DNA of 64,000 nt, taken from Diphasiastrum complanatum (lineage: Eukaryota > Streptophyta > Lycopodiopsida > Lycopodiales > Lycopodiaceae). Shown here in pieces: positions 22,111 through 32,236 of the stretch. Position 1 is the first letter of the stretch. The number at the start of each line of letters is the position of its first letter. The notes beneath the pieces are model-generated. The model searched no databases. It had not been told where the DNA came from and saw only the letters and a list, made by a program, of their open reading frames with translations. The DNA lies in the NCBI GenBank assembly GCA_029204225.1, contig CM055100.1, positions 27,606,649 to 27,670,648 of the forward strand, written 5' to 3'. Position numbers and translations under genes: made by a program.

Positions 22111-22526
22111 CAATGTTTCAAATTGAAGGTTCTCTTGGTTTTAAACTTTCCTTCTATGGAAAAAAGTGTAAAAAAATTTGGACCTTTCTAAAAATAATCG
22201 TGTTTCTTTTTTAAAAAGGATATAAATTTTTTGATTTATATGAAGGTGAATTTTCAAATTTCTCTTTCAAAGTAAAGAGTATTTCTCAAGTTTGACTTTC
22301 AAGTTTCAATTGACACTCAGCCAATCATTATTTTTTAACATGCAATGCATGGCAGCTTGCAAATGTCACTCAAGAACACGAACACCCCCACCTTACTGCT
22401 GCAATGCTGCATTATTTCGAAGCAGGAAGTCGTAATTAGTTTAGTGTGTAAATTTCAGCCTTGGGAAACATTTATTACGTATGAGATGTTTGACCGCGAA
22501 GTTGCTTTTCAATATAAAAGGTGTAA
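22111..22526. other. No feature recognised
   Basis: AT-rich DNA; no motif seen. Confidence 0.4.
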
Positions 22527-22766
22527 GGAACAATACCCTATGGCTGCTGCCAGAATGTGGATCGATCTGTGCTCCAAGGATGCTTCCTTTTTCAAGAAGA
22601 GACAGCAGATACATAGGAATATTCATCGGATTTCATCCTAAGGCAGCTACATAGAAATATTCACGGAACAATATCCTATGGGTGCTGCCTGAATGTGGAT
22701 CGATCTGTGCTCCAAGGATGCTTCCTTTTTCAAGAAAAAACAGCAGATTCATTGGATGGGAATATT
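22527..22766. repeat. 138-bp tandem duplication
   Basis: Units begin GGAACAAT at 22527 and 22665. They share an almost identical block of about 60 bases (GTGGATCGATCTGTGCTCC...). Confidence 0.85.
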
Positions 22767-22849
22767 CATTCTCTTATATGCTTCCTTGTGAATCTAAGGG
22801 GTCCTGCTCCCCATGATCCATCCGTCACTTAGGCTGATGCTCGCCAGCA

Positions 22850-22990
22850 TTATTTCAGCGTAGTAGTAGGACGAAAGCATGACGGAAGGTCCAACATTTG
22901 AGATTCCCAAAATGCTGCGACGGAAGCGAAGGCCGTGCAGGCAGCTACGAACCCAAAGCTGTTGTTGAGCGACCACGTAGAAGACGCCAT
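22850..22990 (-). CDS. Short hypothetical frame, possible first exon
   Basis: An ATGGCG start at 22990 (minus strand) opens a 46-codon frame, MASSTWSLNNSFGFVAACTA..., with a hydrophobic alanine-rich helix near residues 12-30. Local GC content is higher than around it. A small membrane-protein N-terminus or the first exon of a gene is conceivable. No splice site or continuation is convincing. Confidence 0.2.
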   Translation of the reverse strand: MASSTWSLNNSFGFVAACTAFASVAAFWESQMLDLPSCFRPTTTLK

Positions 22991-23174
22991 CTGCTCTGCT
23001 GAATTGGGAGGTGTTAAATTTGCATGGAATTTTTCAGCAGACAATCAAGGACACAGAATTTTTGGAAATTCTAAACCACGAGGTGGCTGCTAGTTTTTTC
23101 ATGGACCCAACGTGTTAAAAAGCCATAGATTTAGCATCAAACTTCATGTTAGGTACAAAAGGAAATTGTCCTGA

Positions 23175-23860
23175 CGCGCCGCACCACACCGCATCCTACG
23201 CCGGCAGTCCCAACGTTATCCAAGGGTGGAGGAGACCTTGAGAGTTTCAAGAGTCATGTCATCAATTAAGGCCTTTACCACTCTAAGATGAGGCACACAC
23301 CCAACTGCACCGGACACGGCACCACGCGACACATTGTGCCCAGAGTCCCAACATCATCCAAAGGTGATGGAGACCTTGACAGTTTCAAAAGTCAAGTGAC
23401 CTCATGCCATCTAAGGCCTTCATAATTCTCGGATGAGGTACACACCCAACTGCACCGGACACGACACCACGCGACACTTTGTGCCAGAGTCCCAACATCA
23501 TCCAAGGGTGATGAGACCTTGAGAGTTTCAAAAGTCAAGTGACCTCATGCCATCTAAGGCCTTCACAATTCTCGCATGAGGTACACACAATTGCACCGGT
23601 CACAACACCACGCGACACTTTCTGCCCAGAGTCCCAACGTCATCCAAGGGTGATGGAGACCTTGACAGTTTCAGAGGGCAAGCGACCTCATGCCATCTAA
23701 GGCTTTCACAAGGTACACACCCAACTACACTGGACACGGCACCACACGACACTTTTTGCCCAGAGTTCTAACATCATCCAAGGGTGATGGAGACCTCGAT
23801 AGCTTCAAGAGCTACAATCACGTCATCTAAGGCCTCCACAACCCTTGGAGACACACACCA
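23175..23860. repeat. Satellite of 134-145 bp units, five copies
   Basis: Units begin around 23170, 23307, 23452, 23593 and 23727 with GCACCGGACACGGCACCACG. They include AGAGTCCCAACATCATCCAA, GGTGATGGAGACCTTGA and a ...CATCTAAGGCC segment. Copies differ by scattered substitutions and small gaps. The array is GC-richer than its surroundings. Confidence 0.9.
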
Positions 23861-24726
23861 CAATGTCATGTCATGTGCAACTCAAAATACGATGATCTCA
23901 CAAGAACACACTCCCAGTGCCTTGTGTCATAGAAACACTTTGAGGTTTTGGCCCCACTCATTCTCAACCACACATACACTTCGTAGGAGAGTGCATGCCA
24001 AGCCAAATACCTTTTGCACACAAGGTGTGATTGCAAGGAAGAAGGGCCTATTAGGTGAGAGCAAAATGAGGCTAAAGCCCCTATTTGTCTTCAAGCACCA
24101 TCACTGGGTGTTCATTAAAAACCAAAAAGTCTAAACATCACATTTCCAAAGTTGACCCATTGATCTTGAAACTAGTAGATTGATCCTTAAACTAGTAGAA
24201 AATTGAAAGTCTTTGAAACCCAATTTAAAAGGTGATCATGAGTAAACTTACCTATTCAAAGGCGAAATAGGTTTTTAAAAAAAAAAACTCCAATCTTTGG
24301 CTCTTAAATTGATTACCTAACTCTGATATTGACTTTGGAAGACTAACTTGCAATAACTATATACATGTGGCACATAAATTGTTCTAATTTATCATTGGTT
24401 TTACAAAAAATTCACTTACAATGCTTTATAATTACTCTTGATTGAAATGCTACAAATAAGCAACTATGCTGGTGGTCTATCCCTTGTAGTAGGGTCATTG
24501 GCATTGCGTCCTTTTTGTATCATTTTTTATGGCAATAATAATCAAAATTGCACTAGGATCATCTTGCACAATATGTAAAATCTAGGCCATACCAAGGAGC
24601 ACAAGGCTTTAAGGTCTTTGTTCAAGGTGTGAAATACCTTTTAAAGAACCTCAGAAGCCTCAATCTCATTATGTTAAAATTGCCAAAATTGCCAAATTCT
24701 AGCTTGATTACCATGTAAATATTGTA
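23861..24726. other. No feature recognised
   Basis: Frames here overlap the satellite edge and show no family motif. Confidence 0.4.
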
Positions 24727-24880
24727 CAGACCAGATCCCACACGTGTCAAAAATAGGCATGAGTAGGTTTTTTGAATCATAGATGTTAGGTAGGTCATTT
24801 GGTCAAGATTCCTAAAATCTAGGAACTAACTCCTAAAATCAAGGAAACTAGGTGGTGAACTACACCCTTGGTTGGCATAC
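24727..24880 (-). repeat. Diverged fragment resembling copia A LTR
   Basis: AGATTCCTAAAATCTAGGAA and ACTCCTAAAATCAAGG resemble, on the minus strand, the LTR A palindromic region (compare AGATTCCTACAATCTAGGAC). CCCACACGTGT also occurs. Divergence is high. Confidence 0.4.
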
Positions 24881-24939
24881 CTAATTATTAGGTAAATTAG
24901 ACATGAGTAGATAGGTCTAGAGCCAACATGCACCTGAAC

Positions 24940-26002
24940 ACGATACACGATGACCTCCTTTGGTCTCTATCTTCTTGTACTTCAATGGAGGTAGCGTGGA
25001 TGATTTGATGATGAAGCTACCATTCAGAAAGGGTTCGCGTTCAGAAGAGCCATGGCAAAGTTGCAGGGGAATGGTAAGGTGAAGGGTCCTCAAGCAGACC
25101 CTGTTATATCTACAGATGAGATGGTCGGAATCAAATCGGTTTGTGACCATGTGTGTGGCATCTCACATGCCTTGGTGCAAACCATGGCATTTGTGTCTCA
25201 CGAATTCTTGTTGCATTGCGATTTGCATGCAGCTAATGTCATGGTCGATTTCACCAACCAGTTGCATCCTAGGATTGGTGTCATCGATTGGGGAATGACA
25301 ATAAGGGATCAATACAAATAAAAAAAAATCCTGGGTGGCTAATCCGACAACCCATGCGCTTAGGCCGTGGTTAGCTCCCAAGTTGCTGGATCGCAACCAT
25401 GTGTACACGAGAGCTACGAACACTTGGTCAGTGACATGGCTTATCACTAAACTTATCACATTTTGTGAGGAGTTTGTGCGTTGCACCATCATGGCTGGAA
25501 GCAGAGTCTTGTAGGAGCCAACGCAGCGTTGCACCATCATGGCTGGAAGCAGAGTCTTGTAGGAGCCAACGCAGAGCATATCAAATATATTATTACAAAA
25601 AAATATTATATTGCTGACGAGCATGCAAGAAATTTTTTTGAAGATTTAGGTAATAATCTTAAGAGATTTGACTTGCATCATTGGTTGGAAAATCTTGAAG
25701 GGCCAGGTGGTGGCAGCCATATATCTCGTAGGGTGGTGCATCCTGATGTTCTAGAGCGTATAATAGACGACCCACTCCAAGATTGTTGTCCACATTGCAA
25801 CCACAATTTTCATCCATGGAGTGGGTATTAGAGATTACCATGCACGCATTTTTATCACATTGCTTGTCTCATCCAACATATGATGTTGGATGATAAGTGC
25901 AAGTTATGTGAATATAAAATTGTAGAAAACTTGTATATCACATTAGACATGCATGATGATTATCGTAGAATCCAAGAGATGCGTGCCTTCAAAACTATGT
26001 AG
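24940..26002 (+). pseudogene. Kinase-like domain followed by a RING finger, disrupted
   Basis: Successive frames give a kinase hinge-like FLYFNGGSVDDLMMK (near 24970), the catalytic loop HCDLHAANVMVD (near 25215), a DWG metal-binding motif (GVIDWGM, near 25285), an APKLLD activation-segment end with WSVTWLI (about 25390-25450), and a C-lobe-like helix (HARNFFEDLGNNLKRFDLHH). After this CPHC begins a RING: CX2C, then past an in-frame TAG at 25829-25831, CTHFYHIACLI and CKLC, i.e. C-X-H-X2-H-X2-C...CX2C. Kinases with a DWG instead of DFG motif and RING E3 ligases are both known; their fusion in this order is unusual. Lesions: a frame change after the hinge, a TAA after DWG, a 48-bp tandem duplication and the TAG. 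Some frame changes could be short introns. Ends at TAG 26000-26002. Confidence 0.65.
25478..25573. repeat. 48-bp perfect tandem duplication inside the kinase-RING pseudogene
   Basis: Units 25478-25525 and 25526-25573 are identical as far as I can read them (GCGTTGCACCATCATGGCTG...). It is in a multiple of three, so it adds 16 codons without shifting frame. Identity implies a recent event. Confidence 0.9.
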
Positions 26003-26339
26003 CTTGTGATAGAGCGTCAGAATGGCCACTTCCATGTTTTCTTTTTGTACTCAACTTTTTTATTTCACAAATCAAGTATTGCAGAGATTTACTGTCCTTA
26101 TTTTTTCATTTGTACAACCATTATTCTTTCGTTTGCTACAACTGCCATTTTTTGATTTGCTACAAGCCTACAACCAAATTTGCATCAACCCTAAACCCTG
26201 AACCAATGATCATAGATTCATAAACCTAAACACTTAAAAATATAAACTAAACATCTAACTTCTCATGGTAAATCACACACAATTTGATATTCAAATTGGT
26301 AAATTAATATAATTTTGTATTTCAACTATACGTCAAAAA
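26003..26339. other. AT-rich DNA, no feature recognised
   Basis: No motif seen between the RING end and the hAT relic. Confidence 0.4.
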
Positions 26340-27314
26340 CTTTGTATACATGTATTTCAATTTCAAAGAAGGTTTTCCATTTTTTTTTCTCTTGTCGGAC
26401 CGCGTAATGCCTTCTTTGGTTTCTAAGTTTTCATCAACCTCATAGTCTATGGCCACACAATCTCGACGATAGCCAAGATCTTCCATCTCTTCTGCTCCTA
26501 AAACATCTATCCCCCCTGCAAGCATCTCTTCTATATAATCAGCACTTCCTATTCTGTGTATTATTTTGTGATTAAAATACATGTACACAAGTTTTTCAAC
26601 CCTATCACTCAACAGTCGATTTCACAACGTGGTGGTGTTGTGTACGTACTTGTAGGTACTCCAGTTCCTTTCTGAACTGGAGTTTGCTGCACATTGTGCT
26701 AGTACCTTCATAGCGATCGACCTGAGTGCAGAGTAGGTTTTCCATTCAACATTCACCATTTCCAAGCTGGCGTAGTCCTTGATAGATTTTGCACAAAAGA
26801 GGAACTAAAAATACCTTCCTTCTCTTGGTATTGTATAAGTTCCCTAACTGCTTGAGCTACAGTGTCTTTGTTGCTATAAAAGAAATTGACCATGTCATAG
26901 AAATCACTTATGACTTTCTCATCAAGATCCCCTAGAAATATTCCAATATTCAAGGTCCAACAAAAAAGTTGTATTGTGGAGAGGTGTTTGTGCCATCACC
27001 CATCGCATGTGAAGGTACTTGCCTAATGTTTTCCATTTTGCCTTGTTGAAAAGTGATCTCCACTGCTTGACCATAGACTGTGGTAACTCACATGGATCAT
27101 TTAAGCTCTCTTGTATATTCCACCAAGCAAACCACACTTTTTCGATGTTCTCTATGAATTCGTGTTTATTTCGAAGTAGAGATTCAAGTGTGTAAAAAAA
27201 ATAGGATTGCTTGCCAATCTTTGGTCTGAAATGGTATCACAAAAGTTGACTGGATTATCTGAAAAATCCAGCATCCATAACATTTTATTTGCACAAGATG
27301 TAAGTGCTTTGTAC
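26340..27314 (-). pseudogene. hAT transposase C-terminal part with dimerisation domain
   Basis: The minus strand reads LLRNKHEFIENIEKVWFAWW, a middle region (KAKWKTLGKYLHMRWVMAQTP; FYDMVNFFYSN), then VEWKTYSALRSIAMKVLAQC, AANSSSERNWSTYKYVHNTT, a stop, and NRLLSDRVEKLVYMYFNHKI. The SSSERNWS...KLVY signature is the hAT-family C-terminal dimerisation domain. The N-terminal half is missing: the sequence is cut at 27314-27315 by the LTR of copia B copy 1. There are at least three frame changes and one stop. Whether the hAT piece at 14.2 kb belongs to the same family cannot be judged because they do not overlap. Confidence 0.82.
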
Positions 27315-27577
27315 TGTCAAAAGCTCAAATATGCAATATCAAGCATTCACCATAAGCAATCACCAAGTAGGGAGGTGGAAGAAGAACACGCAATATCACT
27401 CTATCACACTGTAGCATACTGAATGTAAAATGTACAAATGAACCCTAAACCCTAATAGAGAGAAAACCTACGAGTAGACTAATAGACTAGTCTACGGTTA
27501 ATTATAGTTGGTAACAACTGTCAACATTAATGTACATCGTAAACAATAACAATGAAGTTTATCATTGATTTCTAACA
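27315..27577 (-). repeat. 3' LTR of copia B copy 1 with polypurine tract
   Basis: Minus strand starts TGTTAGAAATCAATGATAAAC at 27577 and ends near TTGACA at 27315; the purine tract TTGAGGGAGAG (27578-27588) precedes it. It aligns with both LTRs of copy 2 but lacks their (TA)n/(GA)n block; it has CCTAAACCCTAATAGAGAG instead. Confidence 0.8.
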
Positions 27578-27599
27578 CTCTCCCTCAATGATAAAATTG

Positions 27600-28652
27600 C
27601 AATCTTCTATTCCTAAGAGAGTACTAAACCTCTCAAATTTACATCTACCTAATGACTTAATAAAAATATCGCCATTTGATCTTCAGATTTACAAAAAACA
27701 AGATCAATGGCTCCATCAAGAATTTTCTCTCAAACAAAATGATAGTGTATTTTGATGTGCTTGGTTCGAGCATGTAAAACTGGATTTTTGGCAAGGTGAA
27801 TGCAACTTTGATTGTCGCAAGATATAGTAGTCGCATCCACCTGTGGTTGACCTAAATCCACAAGCAATCTTCGTAACCATACCGCTTCTTGTGTAGCATT
27901 GCTGAGTGCTCAATATTCAGCTTCCGTCGATGATAAGGCTACTGTAGGTTGCTTTTTGCTACTCCATGAAATTGCAGTTGTACCATAACTGAATGTATGA
28001 CCACTGGTAGATCTTCTGTCATCAATATTACCCGCCCAATCGACATCTGTATAACCTACCAACATTGGCGCTTCAGGCGGATCATACTTCAAACCAAAAT
28101 TCAATGTCCCTCGAATTTATCAAGGATTGCGTTTAGCAAACTTCTAGTGTGCTTGACTAGGATCTTGCATAAATTGACTAACAACACCAACAACATAAGA
28201 AATATCAGTTCTGTGTGTGTGTCAAATAAATCAAAACTACCTACCAGCTGTTTATACAAATAAGCATCCACTTTCTCATATTCATCATATGCAGTAAGCT
28301 TCATATTGACATCCATAGGTGTACTCAAAGGCTTACAATCTTGCATATTGAACTTATAAAGCAAATCTTGTGCATATTTGCTTTGTGTAAGAAAGACCAT
28401 GTCTTCCTTTTGCCATACTTCAATGCCAAGATAGTAGTGCATCAATCCTAGATCACTCATGTCAAAAGCATTGGAAAGATCTGATTTGATTTCATCAATT
28501 AACCTCTCATTACTTCCTATAATAATCAAATCATCCACGTACAAGACAATGAACACTATATCTGAATCTTGCCTTAGAATGTAAAGATTAGGATCAGCAT
28601 CACTCTTTATCATTCCCCTTCGCTTGAAGTGTTCATCAATGCAAGAGTACCA
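27600..28652 (-). pseudogene. Copia B copy 1 RT (C-terminal part) and RNase H
   Basis: Minus frames read IVFIVLYVDDLIIIGSNE (RT catalytic YVDD), LGLMHYYLGIEVWQKE, FNMQDCKPLSTPMDVNMK, a disrupted LVGS segment, then VGYTDVDWAGNIDDRRSTSG and SWSSKKQPTVALSSTEAEY (RNase H). RT copies the RNA and RNase H removes the template. At the right edge the sequence departs from copy 2 after a GTACCAT word at 28653. Several frameshifts; not functional. Confidence 0.9.
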
Positions 28653-28668
28653 TTATAAAGTCTGTTGC

Positions 28669-29043
28669 ATTAGAGGAGTTCTAAATCCAAAAAAGACCCT
28701 TTGTAGAGATTCTTTTTATATTTTTTCCTAAATTTTTCTCACAAATGGACCAATCAAAACACTTAAATTTGAAATCTACGTAACGTAACTTTTTGAGTCC
28801 ACATTTTGATTCCATACTAAAAATGGCATAACTTTTTAGTGGTAAGTCCGAATTTAGCGAAGTTTGGTGCATTGGAAAGCGCTCAACAAGGGCTTCCAAT
28901 TATATGTTACATGACATACTTTTGAGATACAATTAGAAAGTTATGGCAAGTCAAAAGTATTAGTGTTATAATATTTCAATAATAAAAAAGACATCTTGCA
29001 CGAATTCTTAAAGGATCTTTTTGGAACTCAAAACTCCTCTAAT
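28669..29043. mobile_element. MITE-like element, 375 bp with terminal inverted repeats
   Basis: Begins ATTAGAGGAGTT (28669-28680) and ends AACTCCTCTAAT (29032-29043), a perfect 12-bp inverted repeat. The inversion extends imperfectly to about 34 bp (28 matches). No coding capacity. It lies exactly where copy 2 of the same copia family has integrase/RT sequence. No target duplication is visible in the flanks (TCTGTTGC and AAAAAATA), perhaps because the flanking deletion removed one side. Superfamily not assignable. Confidence 0.7.
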
Positions 29044-29830
29044 AAAAAATACTCACCACCACCATCTGATCCGAGGGTCTTAATATAACAACCTGTTTGT
29101 ATTTAACTAGAGCCTTGAATTCCCTAAACTTGGCAAAAGCATCAGATTTCTTGCTTACGAAATAAATCCATATATGTCTACTATAGTCATCAATGAATGT
29201 GATGAAATATTAACAACCACTAATGGACCTAGTTTGTATTGGTCCACACAAATCACTATGAACAAGATCAAGAATGCCATTGGCTCTTCTTGCTCCATCT
29301 TTGGGAAATCTTTCTCTATGCTGTTTTCCCAAAATGCAGCCCTCACAATTTTTTCCTTCAAAAGAGATATCAGGCAATCCAACAACTAGATTACCTCTTT
29401 TAAGGATTTGCAAGCTTTGAGCACTAATATGACCAAACCTTTGATGCCAAAGGTCACTTCGACTATCAACAATGCTTACCATAGCTTGAGTAAAACATCT
29501 CACATTCAATTTGTAGACATATTCCCATTGACTCTAGCTCCTGTAGCAATCACTTTGTAGTGATTCTTGATGTCTTTGACAAGACATTTGTCGTTGTCAA
29601 ACTCAATCTTGAGTTGTTGATCAGCCATCATCCCAACAGATAGTAGATTGTTAGCTAAGCCAAGTACATATTGCACATTGCTTATCCACTTTATCTTCCC
29701 ACTGGCTAACTTCACTGGAACCATTCCAAATCCTTTAACAGATAGTAATTGGCCATCAGCTTGTCCAACTTCATCACCATTGTGAGTTTCCTTGAGTTCT
29801 GAAAAACACTCCAGGTATATTTAGCTTCAT
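29044..29830 (-). pseudogene. Copia B copy 1 protease end and integrase N-terminal half
   Basis: Minus frames carry KWISNVQYVLGLANNLLSVG, KCLVKDIKNHYKV, then SRSDLWHQRFGHISAQSLQI, CEGCILGKQHRERF and LDLVHSDLCGPIQTRS. This is the post-protease region, the HHCC zinc-binding domain and the first catalytic Asp region of integrase. The remaining core and C-terminus are lost. Confidence 0.88.
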
Positions 29831-29872
29831 CACTTGTCATTAATGCTGTAATGGGCAAGTTTGAAATCTCAC

Positions 29873-30865
29873 CTACATCATTTTCATATTGATCATCATC
29901 GTATTGATGTTGATCAGCATAGTTGTCTTCATAATAATCATCATCAAATTGATGTTGATCAGCATAGTTGTCTTCATAATAATCATCATCAAATTGATGT
30001 TGATCGCTTGCCAATTGCCTTTTCTTTGTTCTATCTCCTTCTGTTTCTCGAAGCATTCATGCTCCCAATGGCCAGGTTTGTTGCAGTACCTACAATTTTC
30101 AGGTTTATTTTGTCTTGAATAGTTGTGTCCTTGACCTCGGCCTTGATTCCAATTGCCTTGATTCAGACTATCATTGACTTGCTCATGAAATTGTTGAAAT
30201 GATCCTCGGCTTGAGTTTCCTCCTCTCGATTGATACCTTCCATGGCCAAATCTTCCACCTCGTCCTCTACCTGCAAGAGCTTGGTCATAGCCCATGTTAC
30301 CATGATTCAAGTTCTCTTGACGTTGCTCTTCCTGCAAAAGCAATCCACCTAGTTTTTCATAGGTTGAAAGATTTTCTCTTGTGGCGATACTCGTCACAAA
30401 CATCTGATGTGACTCACTCAAACTATTCAGTGTCAATTTCATGATCTCACAATCTTGTACTCGCTCTCCAACTACTGCTAATTGGTCACGAATCTTTTTT
30501 ATCTTCAGTATGTGATCGGCAATAGTTGCACCATCATCCATCCGCAATGTATGAAACTTCATCTTCAGAAATAGTATTCGAGATGTATTTGTCATTTCAA
30601 ACAATGCCTTCAATGTATCTCACGTTTCTTTTGGTCCTTATGAATTCGAAATATAAGGAATGATTGCATCTCTTACTGATAAGTTGATGATATTCTGGGC
30701 TTTCCATTTTCTCCTGTCAAATGCCCGCTGATCTTCTTCAATCACTGGCCTTGTCTCTTCACCTGTCATGATCTCCCATAGCTCCTTTTCCATCAAAATA
30801 TTCTTCAGTTTGAATTTCCAAACTGCATAGTTGCCGACACCTTCCTCATTGTTTTTGGATCTCAA
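29873..30865 (-). pseudogene. Copia B copy 1 gag
   Basis: From 30865 leftwards: NYAVWKFKLKNILMEKELWE, RKWKAQNIINLSVRDAIIPY, FHTLRMDDGATIADHILKIK, a Gly/Arg/Gln-rich RNA-binding stretch (GRGGRFGHGRYQSRGGNSS), and the zinc knuckle CRYCNKPGHWEHEC (CX2CX4HX4C), which is intact here while copy 2 has lost it. A stop separates the first 75 codons from the rest. An acidic repeat follows the knuckle. Confidence 0.9.
29900..30010. repeat. 45-bp in-frame tandem repeat in copia B gag
   Basis: Units at 29900-29944, 29945-29989 and a partial unit to 30010 encode DDDYYEDNYADQHQF repeats on the minus strand. Copy 2 has a related repeat at about 50600-50690. Confidence 0.85.
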
Positions 30866-31381
30866 GGCATTGACCCTAAATAGGGTGGATCAAGTGGATC
30901 TTTAGGTTAGATGTTAGGGTTAGATTATGATGAATACATAGAAGCCCTAATATGCTCAGATTCAAGCTCTACATGTCTAAATATGTGATGGGATTTCCAT
31001 CCAATTATGAGCAAATCGAAATTTTCCTTCTTGACTAGTTTGAGTCTATGATTGGATTGATGAATGCTATTGGCATATGATTTTTTGTGATGATTGAATG
31101 AGTTTGGAGTTGCAGGTATAGTATACAAGCAGCATTAGGCCGTACTTTCACACATGTGAAGAGTTTTGGAGCCAAGATAAAATAGGAATCAATACATTGA
31201 TTAGTAATCTAGCTTCTAGATATTGTTTGGATCTTAAGTAGGTGCTTTCTCCATCATTTCTAGGATCAAATGGGATTATTTTGCTGCATTTTTATCAGTT
31301 AATTTATGTTTACATGTTGAATCATTTCTCTGAGGCATGAGAGTTTGTAACTATAGTGATAACTTGTGGATTGTTCTACAG
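30866..31381. other. Unassigned; probable intron side of the methyltransferase-like exon
   Basis: No frame of note. It ends in a T/G-rich stretch and CTACAG, a plausible 3' splice site for the exon that follows. Confidence 0.35.
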
Positions 31382-31742
31382 GAGCCTGTGCTTGGAATAT
31401 GCATCACATGTCGATTAGAGTACACTCCACCGATCCCAATTAATGCTTGTGATTCAGTAGACCCAGCATTGTTTGGCAGTGCCAAAAATCATTGGATTCA
31501 CCATTTGTCGCCTGTAGAGCATTTGTTGGATGCAGCAGAGAATGTGTGTATGCGGGGAGGCGTTGAGAAAAGCCTACATTACATTTAATTTTCTAGTGGA
31601 GATGTGTTGTAAGTCAGGCGGGGTGTTAGTAGACCACTTCATGGGATGCGGTGGTTCATTGTACGTAGCTGCTAGCACTAACAGACACTGTATTGCAATG
31701 GAGAAGGACAAACATTTGTTGGAGTTGGCTTCCAGGAGATAC
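31382..31742 (+). pseudogene. DNA-methyltransferase-like exon (N4/N6 methylase fold, motif I)
   Basis: After a TTGTTCTACAG acceptor the sequence encodes EPVLGICITCRLEYTPPIPI, KNHWIHHLSPVEHLLDAAEN, then in the next frame FLVEMCCKSGGVLVDHFMGC, GGSLYVAASTNRHCIAMEKD and HLLELASRR. It stops at a possible donor (ACG/GTGAGG, 31743). The VLVDHFMGCGGS...RHCIAMEKD...A..R pattern is the S-adenosylmethionine-binding motif I and its following strand in prokaryote-type DNA methylases (Pfam N6_N4_Mtase; usual form DPFxGSGTT...IGIE). Homologues with N4-cytosine activity are known in some bryophytes. His replaces the motif Pro. The catalytic (D/S)PP(Y/W) motif is not in this exon. A frame change between about 31555 and 31595 suggests a pseudogene. 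Confidence 0.6.
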
Positions 31743-31914
31743 GGTGAGGGCATTATGTGATTCATTTGTTGCTTTCTGCTTTGTTATCTTGCTTCACATT
31801 TCTAACATCCTTTATTATTTTTTGGCTACTCTATTGGAGCTTGCCAATGTGTTCATAAAACATTGTTGTGGTTCATTTGGGGAGTCTTTATTTGTCATGT
31901 TTAGAGAGCATCAA

Positions 31915-32236
31915 ATCCATTATCAAGTACCAAATCACAATACTCTCTCTCACTAAGCTGCATCCAGCATGTGTGGGACAGCTCATTGTACTCATCCATA
32001 TCCACTTTGGATAAGATATATCAAGTTTGCCACATCATCCATTGGTGGTTTGTGTTGACCTTCTAGATTCCTACAATCTAGGACCTAATTCCTATAATTT
32101 AGGAGATGTCATATTAGACTCAAATGAAAGTTAATCAAAATGGATCTGAATACTACAAGTGTCATTTCACACGTGTGGACAGGTCCTCACACGTGTGGAT
32201 CCACATAGATGTCAAAATACATGCTTAATTCTAACA
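31915..32236 (-). repeat. Truncated 3' LTR of copia A
   Basis: Begins TGTTAGAATTAAGCATG at 32236 (minus) after the purine tract. Similarity to the 5' LTR ends at GTACTTGAT near 31915; the remaining 340 bases are absent. Confidence 0.85.

Larger units (their letters stand above)
27315..30865 (-). mobile_element. Ty1/copia element 'B', copy 1: 5' truncated and internally deleted
   Basis: Same family as the complete copy at 47212-53420. It keeps the 3' LTR (27315-27577), a polypurine tract, RNase H and RT (to 28652), then jumps to integrase (from 29044), protease and gag (to 30865). The integrase C-terminus and RT N-terminus are gone, replaced by a MITE-like insert. The gag N-terminus is cut just before GNYAVWKFKLKN, and the 5' LTR and leader are absent. 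Confidence 0.9.

Noticed and set aside
23784-24134. 116-codon plus-strand frame
   Set aside because: It begins inside the satellite array and shows no recognisable motif; probably fortuitous.
27432-27455. Interstitial telomere repeat (CCCTAAACCCTAA)
   Set aside because: Fewer than two full units, inside an LTR; too short to be meaningful.
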